Source: Lysobacteraceae bacterium
Lineage (GTDB): Bacteria > Pseudomonadota > Gammaproteobacteria > Xanthomonadales > Xanthomonadaceae
Assembly (NCBI GenBank): GCA_003449515.1
Contig: DMHI01000211.1
Coordinates: 8,905-15,423 of the forward strand
Direction: 5' to 3'
DNA length: 6,519 bases
Shown here one piece after another: positions 1-6,345 of this stretch; the first letter of the stretch is position 1, and every line of letters starts with the position of its first letter. The translations under genes were made by a program, and so were the position numbers. The notes under the pieces were generated by a model. The model saw only the letters and a program-made list of their open reading frames with translations. It was not told the origin of the DNA and ran no database searches.

Positions 1-540
1 GCCAGCCTGCGTTCCACCCTGCTCGAAGAGCGGATGACCGGCGCCATGTACGACCGCAGCCTGGCATTCCAGGTCGCTGAATCGGCGCTGCGCGAAGGCG
101 AGGCCTTTGTCACCGCACAGGCGGCGGGCATCGTGTCCGATGCGCAGGCCCGCAATCTCAACGCCACTGCGTTCGACTGCACCGCGACCGGCGTGATCTG
201 CGAAAGCAACCCCAACCTGACGCTCCCGGCCGGCTCGCCGGTGGCCGCCGGCGGTTGCGCCTTCAGCAATGCCCTCTGGCGCACGGCTGCCGCCACCGTC
301 GCCTCGGCCCCGGCCGTTGCCGCCACCGGCACGCCGGCGTTCTGCGTCGAGTTCGTTGGCACCAGCATCTTGCCCAGCGAGCGGCTGTCGGCGGAGATCG
401 CCGACGGTGGCACCACCGACATGGTGCTCTTCAACTACCGCATCTACGCCCGCAGCGCCGACCAGGAGGCCGCCGACGTTGCCGGCAGCGGTCGCGCCGT
501 GGTCACGCTGCAGGGCACCTACGTCATCAGCCGTATCTGA
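1..540 (+). CDS. pilX: Type IV pilus minor pilin PilX (C-terminal 179 residues; 5' end outside window)
   Basis: Frame 1 is open from the first base, so the gene begins upstream; the ATGs at 34 and 46 are internal methionines. The visible protein opens with LEERMTGAMYDRSLAFQVAE, the conserved block just after the hydrophobic N-terminal helix of PilX-type minor pilins (PilX_N family). Only about 30 residues, the leader and membrane helix, should be missing. The end, with NYRIYARSAD and then VVTLQGTYVISR, matches the usual PilX C-terminus (family form: ITARG... AVV.LQSTY). Four cysteines (fragment residues 60, 67, 86, 115) could form disulfides in the periplasmic head. Known role of the family: PilX joins PilV, PilW, PilE and PilY1 in the complex that primes pilus assembly in the inner membrane. 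The stop lies 18 nt before pilY1, so the two genes are surely co-transcribed. The middle of the protein is Ala/Gly-rich and not diagnostic; identity rests on the two ends and on context. Confidence 0.9.
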   Translation, partial: ASLRSTLLEERMTGAMYDRSLAFQVAESALREGEAFVTAQAAGIVSDAQARNLNATAFDCTATGVICESNPNLTLPAGSPVAAGGCAFSNALWRTAAATVASAPAVAATGTPAFCVEFVGTSILPSERLSAEIADGGTTDMVLFNYRIYARSADQEAADVAGSGRAVVTLQGTYVISRI

Positions 541-547
541 TCCCACC

Positions 548-552
548 GGGAG
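548..552 (+). promoter_or_regulatory. Ribosome binding site of pilY1
   Basis: GGGAG lies 6 nt before the ATG at 559, in the 18-nt gap after the pilX stop. It supports that ATG as the PilY1 start, as does the signal peptide that follows directly. Confidence 0.7.
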
Positions 553-558
553 CACGCC

Positions 559-3500
559 ATGAGCACCTCCACCCATCGCCACGGTCGCCTCGCCTTCCTC
601 GGCGCGTTTCTCGCCACGCTGCTTGCCGGGCCGGCATCGGCGTCGATCGATGTCGCCCAGCGACCGCTGTTCCTCGGGGCCAGTGTCCCGGGCAATCTTG
701 TGCTGGTGCCGTCGGTGGAGTTCCCGACCGTGATCAGTGTGGCGAACATCGGCAATTACACCAACGCCGTGGCGACGCGCTGGGTCGGGTACTTCGATTC
801 CGGCAAGTGCTACGAGTACGTCTGGTCGGCCACCGAGGCCGAGCGCCATTTCCGCCCCACCCGATTCACGGCCAACAACCAGTGCGCGGGTGTGAACGAG
901 TGGAGCGGCCACTTCCTCAACTGGGCGACCACGCAGACCATCGATCCCTTCCGTCTGGCGCTCACCGGCGGCAATCGTGTTGTCGACACGCCCACCACGA
1001 CGTGGTTGCAGAAGGCGCGAAATGATCGCCCCAATGAGGGCAACTTCCCGCGTCGGACGATCAGTGGCGGCCTGGTTGATCCGGCCACGCCGGCACGCTG
1101 GAACGATTTCCGTATGCGGATTGATGGCTTGGGGCATCGGATGTGGTTCACCGGCAACGGCGATCTCGCTATCGACCCGGGCGTCGCTGCACGGGTGGCC
1201 GCCAATGTTGTCGCCTACAACCCGGCCGTCCATCGGCTCGACAACAGCGACTACGGGTCGGGCGATGTCAACTTCCCGCCCACGGGCCCCGGTTCGCCAC
1301 CGCCGGAGACCCGCAGTCAGGCGAACGTGGTCTACGAGGTGGCGGTCCGCGTTGCCGTGTGTGTGCCGGGGCTGCTGGAGACCGACAACCGTTGCGTCCA
1401 GTATGCGCAAGGCTGGAAGCCGGAGGGCTTGATCCAGGAGTACGCGGGGCGGGGAACAACCGGTCCGGGTGCCCGCCCGCGGCTCTCCTACTCCATCTTC
1501 GGCTACCTGAACATCTCGGGCCGTGAGCGCGATGGCGGCGTGATGCGCTCGAACTCGAAGTATGTCGGGCCGCTGACCATCGACGCCTCGGGTGCTGCCG
1601 TGGCAAACCCGGCCACGGAGTGGGATCCGAATACCGGCGTGCTGCTCCCTGATCCGAATCCGGCGGACCGGATCGCGACCAACACCGCCAACGGCCTGAC
1701 CGGCGCCAACGCGATCCAGTTCAGCGGTGTCATCAACTACCTCAATCGTTTCGGCGAGGTCGCGACGCGGCGTCTGATGAAATCCCAGGACCCGGTGAGC
1801 GAGATGTACTACGCCGCCCTGCGGTACCTGAAAAACCAGGGGCCGGTCCCGGAGTATTCAACCCTTGTCGGCTCGGCGGCCTCCCGCTTCGATGATGCCG
1901 ATGGCTTTCCGGTGGTGACCCGGTGGAACGATCCGATGGCTTTCCGCTGCCAGGCCAACGTGCTGCTCGGCATCGGTGACGTGAATACCTGGCAGGACAA
2001 GAACCTCCCGGGCCCCACCAGCGCGGTGGATGAACCATCTGCCGGCAAGCCTGCGGCCGTGCGTGCCGACACCACGGTCGACGTGGTGCGCTTCATGGGC
2101 CTGATCAACGACATGGAGCGTCAGGAAGGCAACAATCTCCCGGCGGCGAATGTCGCCTCATGGTCGGGGCGCAACAACTCCGCCTACCTCGCGGCACTGG
2201 CCTACCACGCCAACACGCAGGATCTCCGCACCGACATCCCCGGGATGCAGACCGCGCAGACCTACTGGGTCGACGTGCTCGAGTTCCAGCGCCAGCACGG
2301 TCGCAGGGACAACCAGTATTGGCTGGCGGCCAAGTACGGCGGTTTCCGTCCGCCCTCCGGCTTCGATCCGCTCACCAACACGCTGCCGATTCCGCGACCG
2401 CTGTGGAACAGTACCAACGAGATCCTGCCTGTCATCGACCCCGACATTTCGCGGCGTCCGGACAACTATTTCCCGGCCCGCGACGCCGAGCGCACCGTCG
2501 CCTCGCTCCGCCGGGCGTTTGCGAACATCGTATCCGCCGTCGAGGGTTCGGGCGCCTCGTTCGCCACCAACACCACGCGCCTCGAAGCCGGTGCCCGCGT
2601 CTACCAGGCCAGCTTCTTCAGCGGTTCGTGGCGCGGCGAGCTCGACGCCTTCTCGGTGAACGAAACCACCGGCCAGCTCTCCACCGCACCGGTCTGGAGC
2701 GCCAGCACCGCAGTGCCGGCGTGGGCCTCGCGCGACCTCTGGGTGAACAGCGGCGGCTATCGCGTGTTCAACAGCTTCGGTGCACTCACGCCGACCGACC
2801 AGACCGCCCTCGTCGATGCGGCGCGCATGAACTACGTCCGCGGCGACCGCTCCAATGAAGTCCCGGCGGCGATGGGCTTCCGCGTCCGCCAGTCGGCGAT
2901 CGGCACGTTCGTCAATTCGCAGCCGCTGTTTGTGGGTCGCCCCGACCCGCGGTTGCACGCCGGCGCGGGTTTCGTGGGCGCTTCCGCCTATCCGGCGCAC
3001 GCTTCGACCAATGCTGGCCGCAAGCAGATGATCTACATCGGCTCGAATGGCGGCTTCCTGCACGGCTTCAATGCGGCGACGGGTGTCGAGGAATACGCGT
3101 TCATGCCGAACGGCGTGTTGCGCAACCAGATCGCGGGGCTTGCCGACGCCAACTACACGCACCGCTACCAGGTCGACGGCGATCCGGCGGTGGCCGAGGT
3201 GTTCGACACCCAGACCAACCGCTGGCGCACGATCCTTGTCGGCACCATGGGGCGCGGTGGCAGCAGTGTGTTCGCGCTCGACGTCACCAATCCCGACAGC
3301 GTCCAATTCCTGTGGGAGCGCAGCCAGGCCGAGATTCCCGCCCTGGGTAACGCGCTGAATCGGCCGGTGATCGCGCAGGTGGCCGACGGCGACTGGCGGG
3401 TGATCATGGGCAATGGTGTCAATGGCAATGGCCGGGCCGATCTGGTCATGATCAACGCCGTCGGGGCGGCGGCCGGTTCGGCCATCACCATCACCACTGG

Positions 3501-4350
3501 CGCCGACACCGCGAACGGCCTGACCGGCGTCGCGGTCTCCGACACCAATGGCGACTCCATTGCCGATGCGGTGTACGGCGGCGACTACAAGGGCAATCTG
3601 TGGAAGTTCACCGGTGTGGCATCGGCACCCGCTGTGCTGCGCTTGTTCACGGCGCGCAGCCCGACCAATGAGGTGCAGCCGATCACCGCCTCGCCGCGCA
3701 TCGCGCGGAACCCGGCCGACGACACCTTCTGGGTGTTCTTCGGCACCGGCAGCTACATCAACGAGAACGACCTCGGTGATGCCACCGTGCAGAGCTGGTA
3801 CGGTCTGCGGGACGACGGTTCGACGATTCCCAGCCGTGCGGTTCTCAACGACGTGCGGATCATCGATGAGGGCGTCGTGGGGACCCGCGCCGCGCGCGTC
3901 ATCGAGGCGGTGCCGCCGACCGACATGATCGGCCGGCGCGGTTGGTACATCGACCTGCTGTCGCCGGACCGCGTCGCCCGCGGCGAGCGCATGGTGGAGG
4001 CGAATCTTTTCCAAGGGCTCACGTTGATCGGCGCCACGCGCATCCCGAACAACCTCGATGTCTGCGCGCCCGGCGGCTCGGGCTGGATCATGGCCATCGA
4101 TCCCTTCACCGGGGGGCGTCGCCTGACCAACTTCTTCGACGTCAACAACGACACATCGATCAACGCGAACGACAACCTCAACGGCGCGCCGGTGAGCGGT
4201 CTCGGGTTTGTCAGCGCGCCGAACAACCCGACCTTCCTCGGTCGTGTCATGCAGGTGTCGCTCGATGACCGGACGCGCGAAACCGTGCTGACCGATGCCG
4301 GTGCGGGCTTGCCCCGCCGCGTGTCCTGGCGCGAGATCGTCAACGAATGA
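559..4350 (+). CDS. pilY1: Type IV pilus tip-associated protein PilY1 (PilC family)
   Basis: This 1263-residue secreted protein acts at the pilus tip and the inner-membrane assembly complex; family members are needed for pilus extension, adhesion and surface sensing. Residues 1-28 look like a Sec signal peptide with a hydrophobic core and a PASA|S cleavage site. Residues 30-600 form the N-terminal half typical of one PilY1 subtype: PLFLGASVPGN, EWSGHFLNW (114-122), WKPEGLIQEY (286-295), IFGYLN (313-318), LLGIGDVNTWQDKNLPG (469-485), TYWVDVLEFQ (568-577) and NQYWLAAKYGGF (585-596). The VWA-type position has PSVEFP instead of the usual DxSGS metal site. Residues about 680-1100 form the PilC beta-propeller (PF05567): YVRGDRSNE (759-767), IYIGSNGGFLHGF (825-837), GTMGRGGSSVFALD (895-908) and a calcium loop DTNGDSIAD (995-1003), followed by YGGDYKGNLWKF. 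A second EF-hand-like loop is at 1194-1205. The C-terminus, with APGGSGW and VSWREIV, is also typical. Length is within the usual 1000-1300 range, and the frame is intact. Confidence 0.96.
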   Translation: MSTSTHRHGRLAFLGAFLATLLAGPASASIDVAQRPLFLGASVPGNLVLVPSVEFPTVISVANIGNYTNAVATRWVGYFDSGKCYEYVWSATEAERHFRPTRFTANNQCAGVNEWSGHFLNWATTQTIDPFRLALTGGNRVVDTPTTTWLQKARNDRPNEGNFPRRTISGGLVDPATPARWNDFRMRIDGLGHRMWFTGNGDLAIDPGVAARVAANVVAYNPAVHRLDNSDYGSGDVNFPPTGPGSPPPETRSQANVVYEVAVRVAVCVPGLLETDNRCVQYAQGWKPEGLIQEYAGRGTTGPGARPRLSYSIFGYLNISGRERDGGVMRSNSKYVGPLTIDASGAAVANPATEWDPNTGVLLPDPNPADRIATNTANGLTGANAIQFSGVINYLNRFGEVATRRLMKSQDPVSEMYYAALRYLKNQGPVPEYSTLVGSAASRFDDADGFPVVTRWNDPMAFRCQANVLLGIGDVNTWQDKNLPGPTSAVDEPSAGKPAAVRADTTVDVVRFMGLINDMERQEGNNLPAANVASWSGRNNSAYLAALAYHANTQDLRTDIPGMQTAQTYWVDVLEFQRQHGRRDNQYWLAAKYGGFRPPSGFDPLTNTLPIPRPLWNSTNEILPVIDPDISRRPDNYFPARDAERTVASLRRAFANIVSAVEGSGASFATNTTRLEAGARVYQASFFSGSWRGELDAFSVNETTGQLSTAPVWSASTAVPAWASRDLWVNSGGYRVFNSFGALTPTDQTALVDAARMNYVRGDRSNEVPAAMGFRVRQSAIGTFVNSQPLFVGRPDPRLHAGAGFVGASAYPAHASTNAGRKQMIYIGSNGGFLHGFNAATGVEEYAFMPNGVLRNQIAGLADANYTHRYQVDGDPAVAEVFDTQTNRWRTILVGTMGRGGSSVFALDVTNPDSVQFLWERSQAEIPALGNALNRPVIAQVADGDWRVIMGNGVNGNGRADLVMINAVGAAAGSAITITTGADTANGLTGVAVSDTNGDSIADAVYGGDYKGNLWKFTGVASAPAVLRLFTARSPTNEVQPITASPRIARNPADDTFWVFFGTGSYINENDLGDATVQSWYGLRDDGSTIPSRAVLNDVRIIDEGVVGTRAARVIEAVPPTDMIGRRGWYIDLLSPDRVARGERMVEANLFQGLTLIGATRIPNNLDVCAPGGSGWIMAIDPFTGGRRLTNFFDVNNDTSINANDNLNGAPVSGLGFVSAPNNPTFLGRVMQVSLDDRTRETVLTDAGAGLPRRVSWREIVNE

Positions 4351-4353
4351 GCC

Positions 4354-4358
4354 GGGAG
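4354..4358 (+). promoter_or_regulatory. Ribosome binding site deciding the pilE start
   Basis: GGGAG sits just after the pilY1 stop and 9 nt before the ATG at 4368. The alternative in-frame ATG at 4347 has no comparable motif upstream, since the preceding bases are the CGAGATCGTCAACGA of the pilY1 end. This favours 4368 as the pilE start. Confidence 0.65.
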
Positions 4359-4367
4359 CGAACGACG

Positions 4368-4787
4368 ATGCGATCCACCCGAAGCCGTGGTTTCACGCTG
4401 ATCGAGATCATGATCACGGTGCTGATCGTCGGCGTGCTCGCCGCGATCGCACTCACCTCGTACCAGCGCAACGTGGTCGAGACGCGACGCAAGGCGGCCA
4501 CCGCCTGCCTGATCGAGGCGGCCCAGTCGCTCGAACGCTTCTACACGACCCGCCTCACCTACGTCGGATCCCCCGATCCGGCCACGGTGCTGACGTGTGC
4601 CAACGATCTCGCGGCGTTCTACCGCTTCGAGTCGGTCGGTGCCGCGCTTGGCCAGCGCACCTTCCTCGTGCGCGCCACGGCGCAGGGGGTGCAGGCCTCG
4701 CGTGACACCGGCTGCACCGACCTCTCGCTCAACCAGGCCGGGCAGCGCTTCGTCGGCGCCACCCCGGGCGGTGGGGCCTGCTGGTAA
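4368..4787 (+). CDS. pilE: Type IV pilus minor pilin PilE
   Basis: A 139-residue type IV prepilin. The leader MRSTRSRG ends in the glycine cut by prepilin peptidase PilD (G8|F9). The mature protein begins FTLIE with the invariant Glu at position 5 (E13 of the precursor), followed by a hydrophobic helix to about residue 30. Four cysteines (47, 77, 116, 138) fit two disulfides. The second would close the C-terminal loop, beginning at CTDLSLNQAGQRF and ending in ACW, which is the signature ending of PilE minor pilins. CLIEAAQSLERFYTTRLTY (47-65) is equally typical. In this operon PilE links the other minor pilins to the major pilin and is incorporated into the fibre. An in-frame ATG at 4347 overlaps the pilY1 stop as ATGA and would add seven residues (MSRERTT), giving 146. 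I prefer 4368 because of its ribosome binding site and the normal leader length. Some annotations will use 4347. Confidence 0.93.
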   Translation: MRSTRSRGFTLIEIMITVLIVGVLAAIALTSYQRNVVETRRKAATACLIEAAQSLERFYTTRLTYVGSPDPATVLTCANDLAAFYRFESVGAALGQRTFLVRATAQGVQASRDTGCTDLSLNQAGQRFVGATPGGGACW

Positions 4788-4804
4788 GGGCGGATCGACC
4801 GCGG

Positions 4805-4825
4805 CGGGCCGCCACGGGCGGCTTG
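4805..4825 (+). terminator. Possible hairpin terminator after pilE
   Basis: GCCGCC (4808-4813) can pair with GGCGGC (4817-4822) around the 3-nt loop ACG. Two G-U pairs and one C-G pair can extend the stem to 9 bp. It begins 17 nt after the pilE stop, a sensible place to end the minor-pilin operon. Only a weak T signal follows (TTGT), so intrinsic termination is unproven. In DNA this GC-rich, such a hairpin could occur by chance. Confidence 0.35.
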
Positions 4826-4851
4826 TCGCGGTGCGGCGTGCTGCGTAAGCT
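4823..4851 (+). promoter_or_regulatory. Weak sigma-70-like promoter candidate for the small secreted protein
   Basis: TTGTCG (4823-4828) and TAAGCT (4846-4851) are separated by exactly 17 nt. They match the -35 and -10 consensus at 4 and 3 of 6 positions. The -10 ends 34 nt before the ATG at 4886. It lies right after the hairpin, so the gene could have its own promoter. The match is weak and read-through from pilE remains possible. Confidence 0.25.
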
Positions 4852-4875
4852 CGCCGTCACCCCCCGCCGTCCCAC

Positions 4876-4880
4876 GAGGT
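4876..4880 (+). promoter_or_regulatory. Ribosome binding site of the small secreted protein
   Basis: GAGGT lies 5 nt before the ATG at 4886. It decides between that start and an in-frame ATG-less extension upstream that begins with a TTG at 4823 and would bury the signal peptide behind 21 extra residues. Confidence 0.6.
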
Positions 4881-4885
4881 TCGCC

Positions 4886-5299
4886 ATGGCGCATCGTCTC
4901 CTTGTCCTGCTCGCGCTGACGGGCCTTGCTTCGCCGGTGCTGCTCGCCGCCCCGGCCAGCGAGCTCTCGGGGCGGCTGCCGGTGCTGCCGGCGCATGCGC
5001 CGGTGACGGTCGATGCCTTCCTGCAGCGCGTGCGTGCGCCGGTCGCGGCCACGCCGCCCGCCTCACCGTCGGCCGGCTACGTGCCGCGCACCGCACACGA
5101 CAATTCGCCGTACCGCTTCGACATGACGCAGAACGGTCGGCGGATGACGGCGGAGGAGTTCGCGGCCTGGATGAAGGCCCGCGGCATCCGTGTGGCCACC
5201 GGCCGGCCGTCTGGCGGTGCTGCGGCGGCCAGCGTGCCGGCGGCGGCGACGGCGGCGACGGCACAGGCCTGCCAGCCCACCACCGCCACCACCTGCTGA
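4886..5299 (+). CDS. Small secreted protein of unknown function
   Basis: A 137-residue protein whose function I do not recognise. Residues 1 to about 22 form a signal peptide (MAHRLLVLLALTG, then ASPVLLAAPA) with likely cleavage near LAA or APA, so it should be exported. A Pro/Ala-rich stretch (about 31-65) leads into a compact, charged, clearly protein-like core at residues 75-107. This contains YRFDMTQNG (76-84), RRMTAEEFAAWMKARG (85-100) and IRVATGR (101-107). I recall similar 'FDMTQNG-RMTAxxFxAWMKARGIRVA' cores in small exported hypothetical proteins of Xanthomonadaceae; this is memory, not a search. The tail (109-137) is low-complexity Ala/Thr and carries the only two cysteines, C129 and the very last residue C137, spaced for a small disulfide loop. 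The start is chosen by the GAGGT site and the signal peptide. The gene lies 98 nt after pilE, but nothing in the sequence ties it to pili. It converges on the methyltransferase gene. Confidence 0.8.
   Translation: MAHRLLVLLALTGLASPVLLAAPASELSGRLPVLPAHAPVTVDAFLQRVRAPVAATPPASPSAGYVPRTAHDNSPYRFDMTQNGRRMTAEEFAAWMKARGIRVATGRPSGGAAAASVPAAATAATAQACQPTTATTC
5242..5259 (+). repeat. Two tandem copies of GGCGGCGAC
   Basis: The 9-mer occurs twice in perfect tandem within the 3' end of the small secreted protein gene. It encodes part of its Ala/Thr tail (AAATAAT). An in-frame 9-nt unit can gain or lose copies without breaking the reading frame, so tail length may vary between strains. Confidence 0.5.
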
Positions 5300-5310
5300 G
5301 CGCCGCTCAG
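5296..5310. repeat. Inverted repeat spanning both convergent stop codons
   Basis: CTGAGCGCCGCTCAG has 7-nt arms around one central base; as RNA it could fold as a 5-6 bp stem. The + strand TGA (5297-5299) and the - strand TGA (5307-5309) sit in mirror positions in the arms. It may act as a short bidirectional termination or RNA 3'-end structure, but no T-run follows on either strand, so I do not call it an intrinsic terminator. Confidence 0.55.
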
Positions 5311-6338
5311 GGCTTGACGAAGCGGTAGTGGGCCACGCCCCACTGGCTGCCGTCGGCGTGCCCGAACAGCTCGGCGCAGGCCATCCAGAACATCCGCCAC
5401 CGTTGGGCCCAGATCGCCGCTGCCTCGGCGCCGTAGGTGGCGGCCATCACCTGCAGCACCTCGGGCGCGTGGCGGTCCTGGTTGGCGAGCCAGTGGTTCG
5501 CGGTGCGCTCGTAGTGCCGCCCCGACAGCAGCCAGCGTTGCTCGATCAGCAGCGCGTTCTGGAAGTGCAGCAGGGTGTCGGCGCTCGGCATCAGGCCGCC
5601 GGTGAAGAAGTGGCGGCCCATCCAGTTGTCGTCGCCCTGCGTCTCGAACGGGTACATCAGGCTGCGGTGGCAGAAGAGGTGCACGAACAGCTTGCCGCCG
5701 GGCTTGAGCCAGCGCGCGATGTTGCCGAGCAGGGTCTCGTAGTTGCGCATGTGCTCGAACATCTCGATCGACACGCAGCGGTCGAAGGTGTCCGTGGGCA
5801 GGTCGAGACGATTGACGTCGGTGGTGATGATCTCGACGTTGGCCAGCCCGCGCACGGCGGCCTGGGCGAGGATGTGCTCGCGCTGCGTGCGTGAGTTCGA
5901 CACCCCGGTGATGCGCGAATTCGGGAAGTGCTCGGCCATCCACAGCGTCAGCGAGCCCCAGCCGCAGCCGAGCTCGAGGATGCGCATGCCGTCCTGCAGC
6001 TCGGCGCGCTCGCCGTACAGCGCCAGCATTTTTTCTTCCGCCTCGTCGAGCGTTTCGTTGCCTGCCGGGTAGTAGCAGCTCGAGTATTTCAGGCGCTTGC
6101 CGAGGCAAAGCTCGAAGAAGCGCGTCGGCACTTCATAGTGCTGCTCGTTGGCTGCGGCGGTCTCGATGGCGATCGGGCTGCTGCGCAGGCTGGCGAGCAG
6201 GCTGCGGTAGCGCGCGTCGGCGCGCTCGAGGTCGCCGAGGTGCTCGTCGCGGAGACGCTGCGCACAGAGTCCGCGGATGCCGCGGCGGGTGAGGGCATCA
6301 GGGATGAGGCCGCGCTCGCACAGATCGATCAACGCCAT
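5307..6338 (-). CDS. SAM-dependent methyltransferase, cyclopropane-fatty-acyl-phospholipid synthase family (coclaurine N-methyltransferase-like branch)
   Basis: A complete 343-residue cytosolic enzyme. Residues 62-74 (AANEQHYEVPTRF) and 80-91 (GKRLKYSSCYYP) are the usual entry to the CFA-synthase fold (PF02353). ILELGCGWGS (120-129) is the SAM-binding motif I, and FDRCVSIEMFEHMRNYE (185-201) contains the catalytic Glu-His. The run of matches to plant coclaurine N-methyltransferases is striking: GVSNSRTQREHI (145-156), ANVEIITTDV (166-175), EHMRNYE, FVHLFCH (218-224), DDNWM (236-240), LLSGRHYERTANHWL (270-284) and FWMACAELF (317-325). By alignment from memory with E. coli Cfa, the Glu, His and Tyr of the bicarbonate site appear kept (E195, H220, Y276), but its Cys is a Ser (S87) followed by C88. 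The substrate is probably a lipid or amine and cannot be fixed from sequence. It lacks the extra N-terminal domain of the 380-residue E. coli Cfa. The start follows the DUF1295 stop by 7 nt with no strong ribosome site, which suggests translational coupling. Confidence 0.9.
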   Translation of the reverse strand: MALIDLCERGLIPDALTRRGIRGLCAQRLRDEHLGDLERADARYRSLLASLRSSPIAIETAAANEQHYEVPTRFFELCLGKRLKYSSCYYPAGNETLDEAEEKMLALYGERAELQDGMRILELGCGWGSLTLWMAEHFPNSRITGVSNSRTQREHILAQAAVRGLANVEIITTDVNRLDLPTDTFDRCVSIEMFEHMRNYETLLGNIARWLKPGGKLFVHLFCHRSLMYPFETQGDDNWMGRHFFTGGLMPSADTLLHFQNALLIEQRWLLSGRHYERTANHWLANQDRHAPEVLQVMAATYGAEAAAIWAQRWRMFWMACAELFGHADGSQWGVAHYRFVKP

Positions 6339-6345
6339 GGAATGC

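Noticed and set aside
34..540. Reading pilX as a complete 168-residue gene starting at 34
   Set aside because: The frame is open to the window edge, and the residues before Met-34 (ending LLEER) belong to the conserved PilX block. A start here would also lack the prepilin leader and membrane helix.
255..1025. A 256-codon open frame bridging pilX and pilY1
   Set aside because: It is a shifted frame of both genes, with an Arg/His-rich translation and no motifs; the genes in the main frames match known families end to end.
3412..3432. Short CAATGG repeats within pilY1
   Set aside because: They encode the Gly/Asn turn GNGVNGNG of the propeller and are explained by the protein sequence; there is no sign of a mobile or regulatory repeat.
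2158..4014. A 618-codon open frame antisense to pilY1
   Set aside because: It lies entirely opposite a confidently identified gene in GC-rich DNA, where antisense frames stay open by codon bias. Its translation is rich in Arg, Gly, His, Ala and Val with no recognisable domain.
4823..4885. An N-terminal extension of the small secreted protein from 4823
   Set aside because: It would start at TTG without a ribosome site and put 21 Arg-rich residues before a clean signal peptide, whereas the ATG at 4886 has GAGGT at the right distance.
5190..5894. A 234-codon + strand open frame opposite the methyltransferase
   Set aside because: It is antisense to a clear enzyme gene, with low-complexity Arg/Pro/Val-rich composition and no ribosome site or family likeness.
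5077..6108. A 343-codon open frame on the - strand in another frame of the methyltransferase region
   Set aside because: It overlaps the real methyltransferase and the opposite-strand secreted protein. Its translation is Arg/Ala/Pro-rich without motifs; the identical length of 343 is coincidence.
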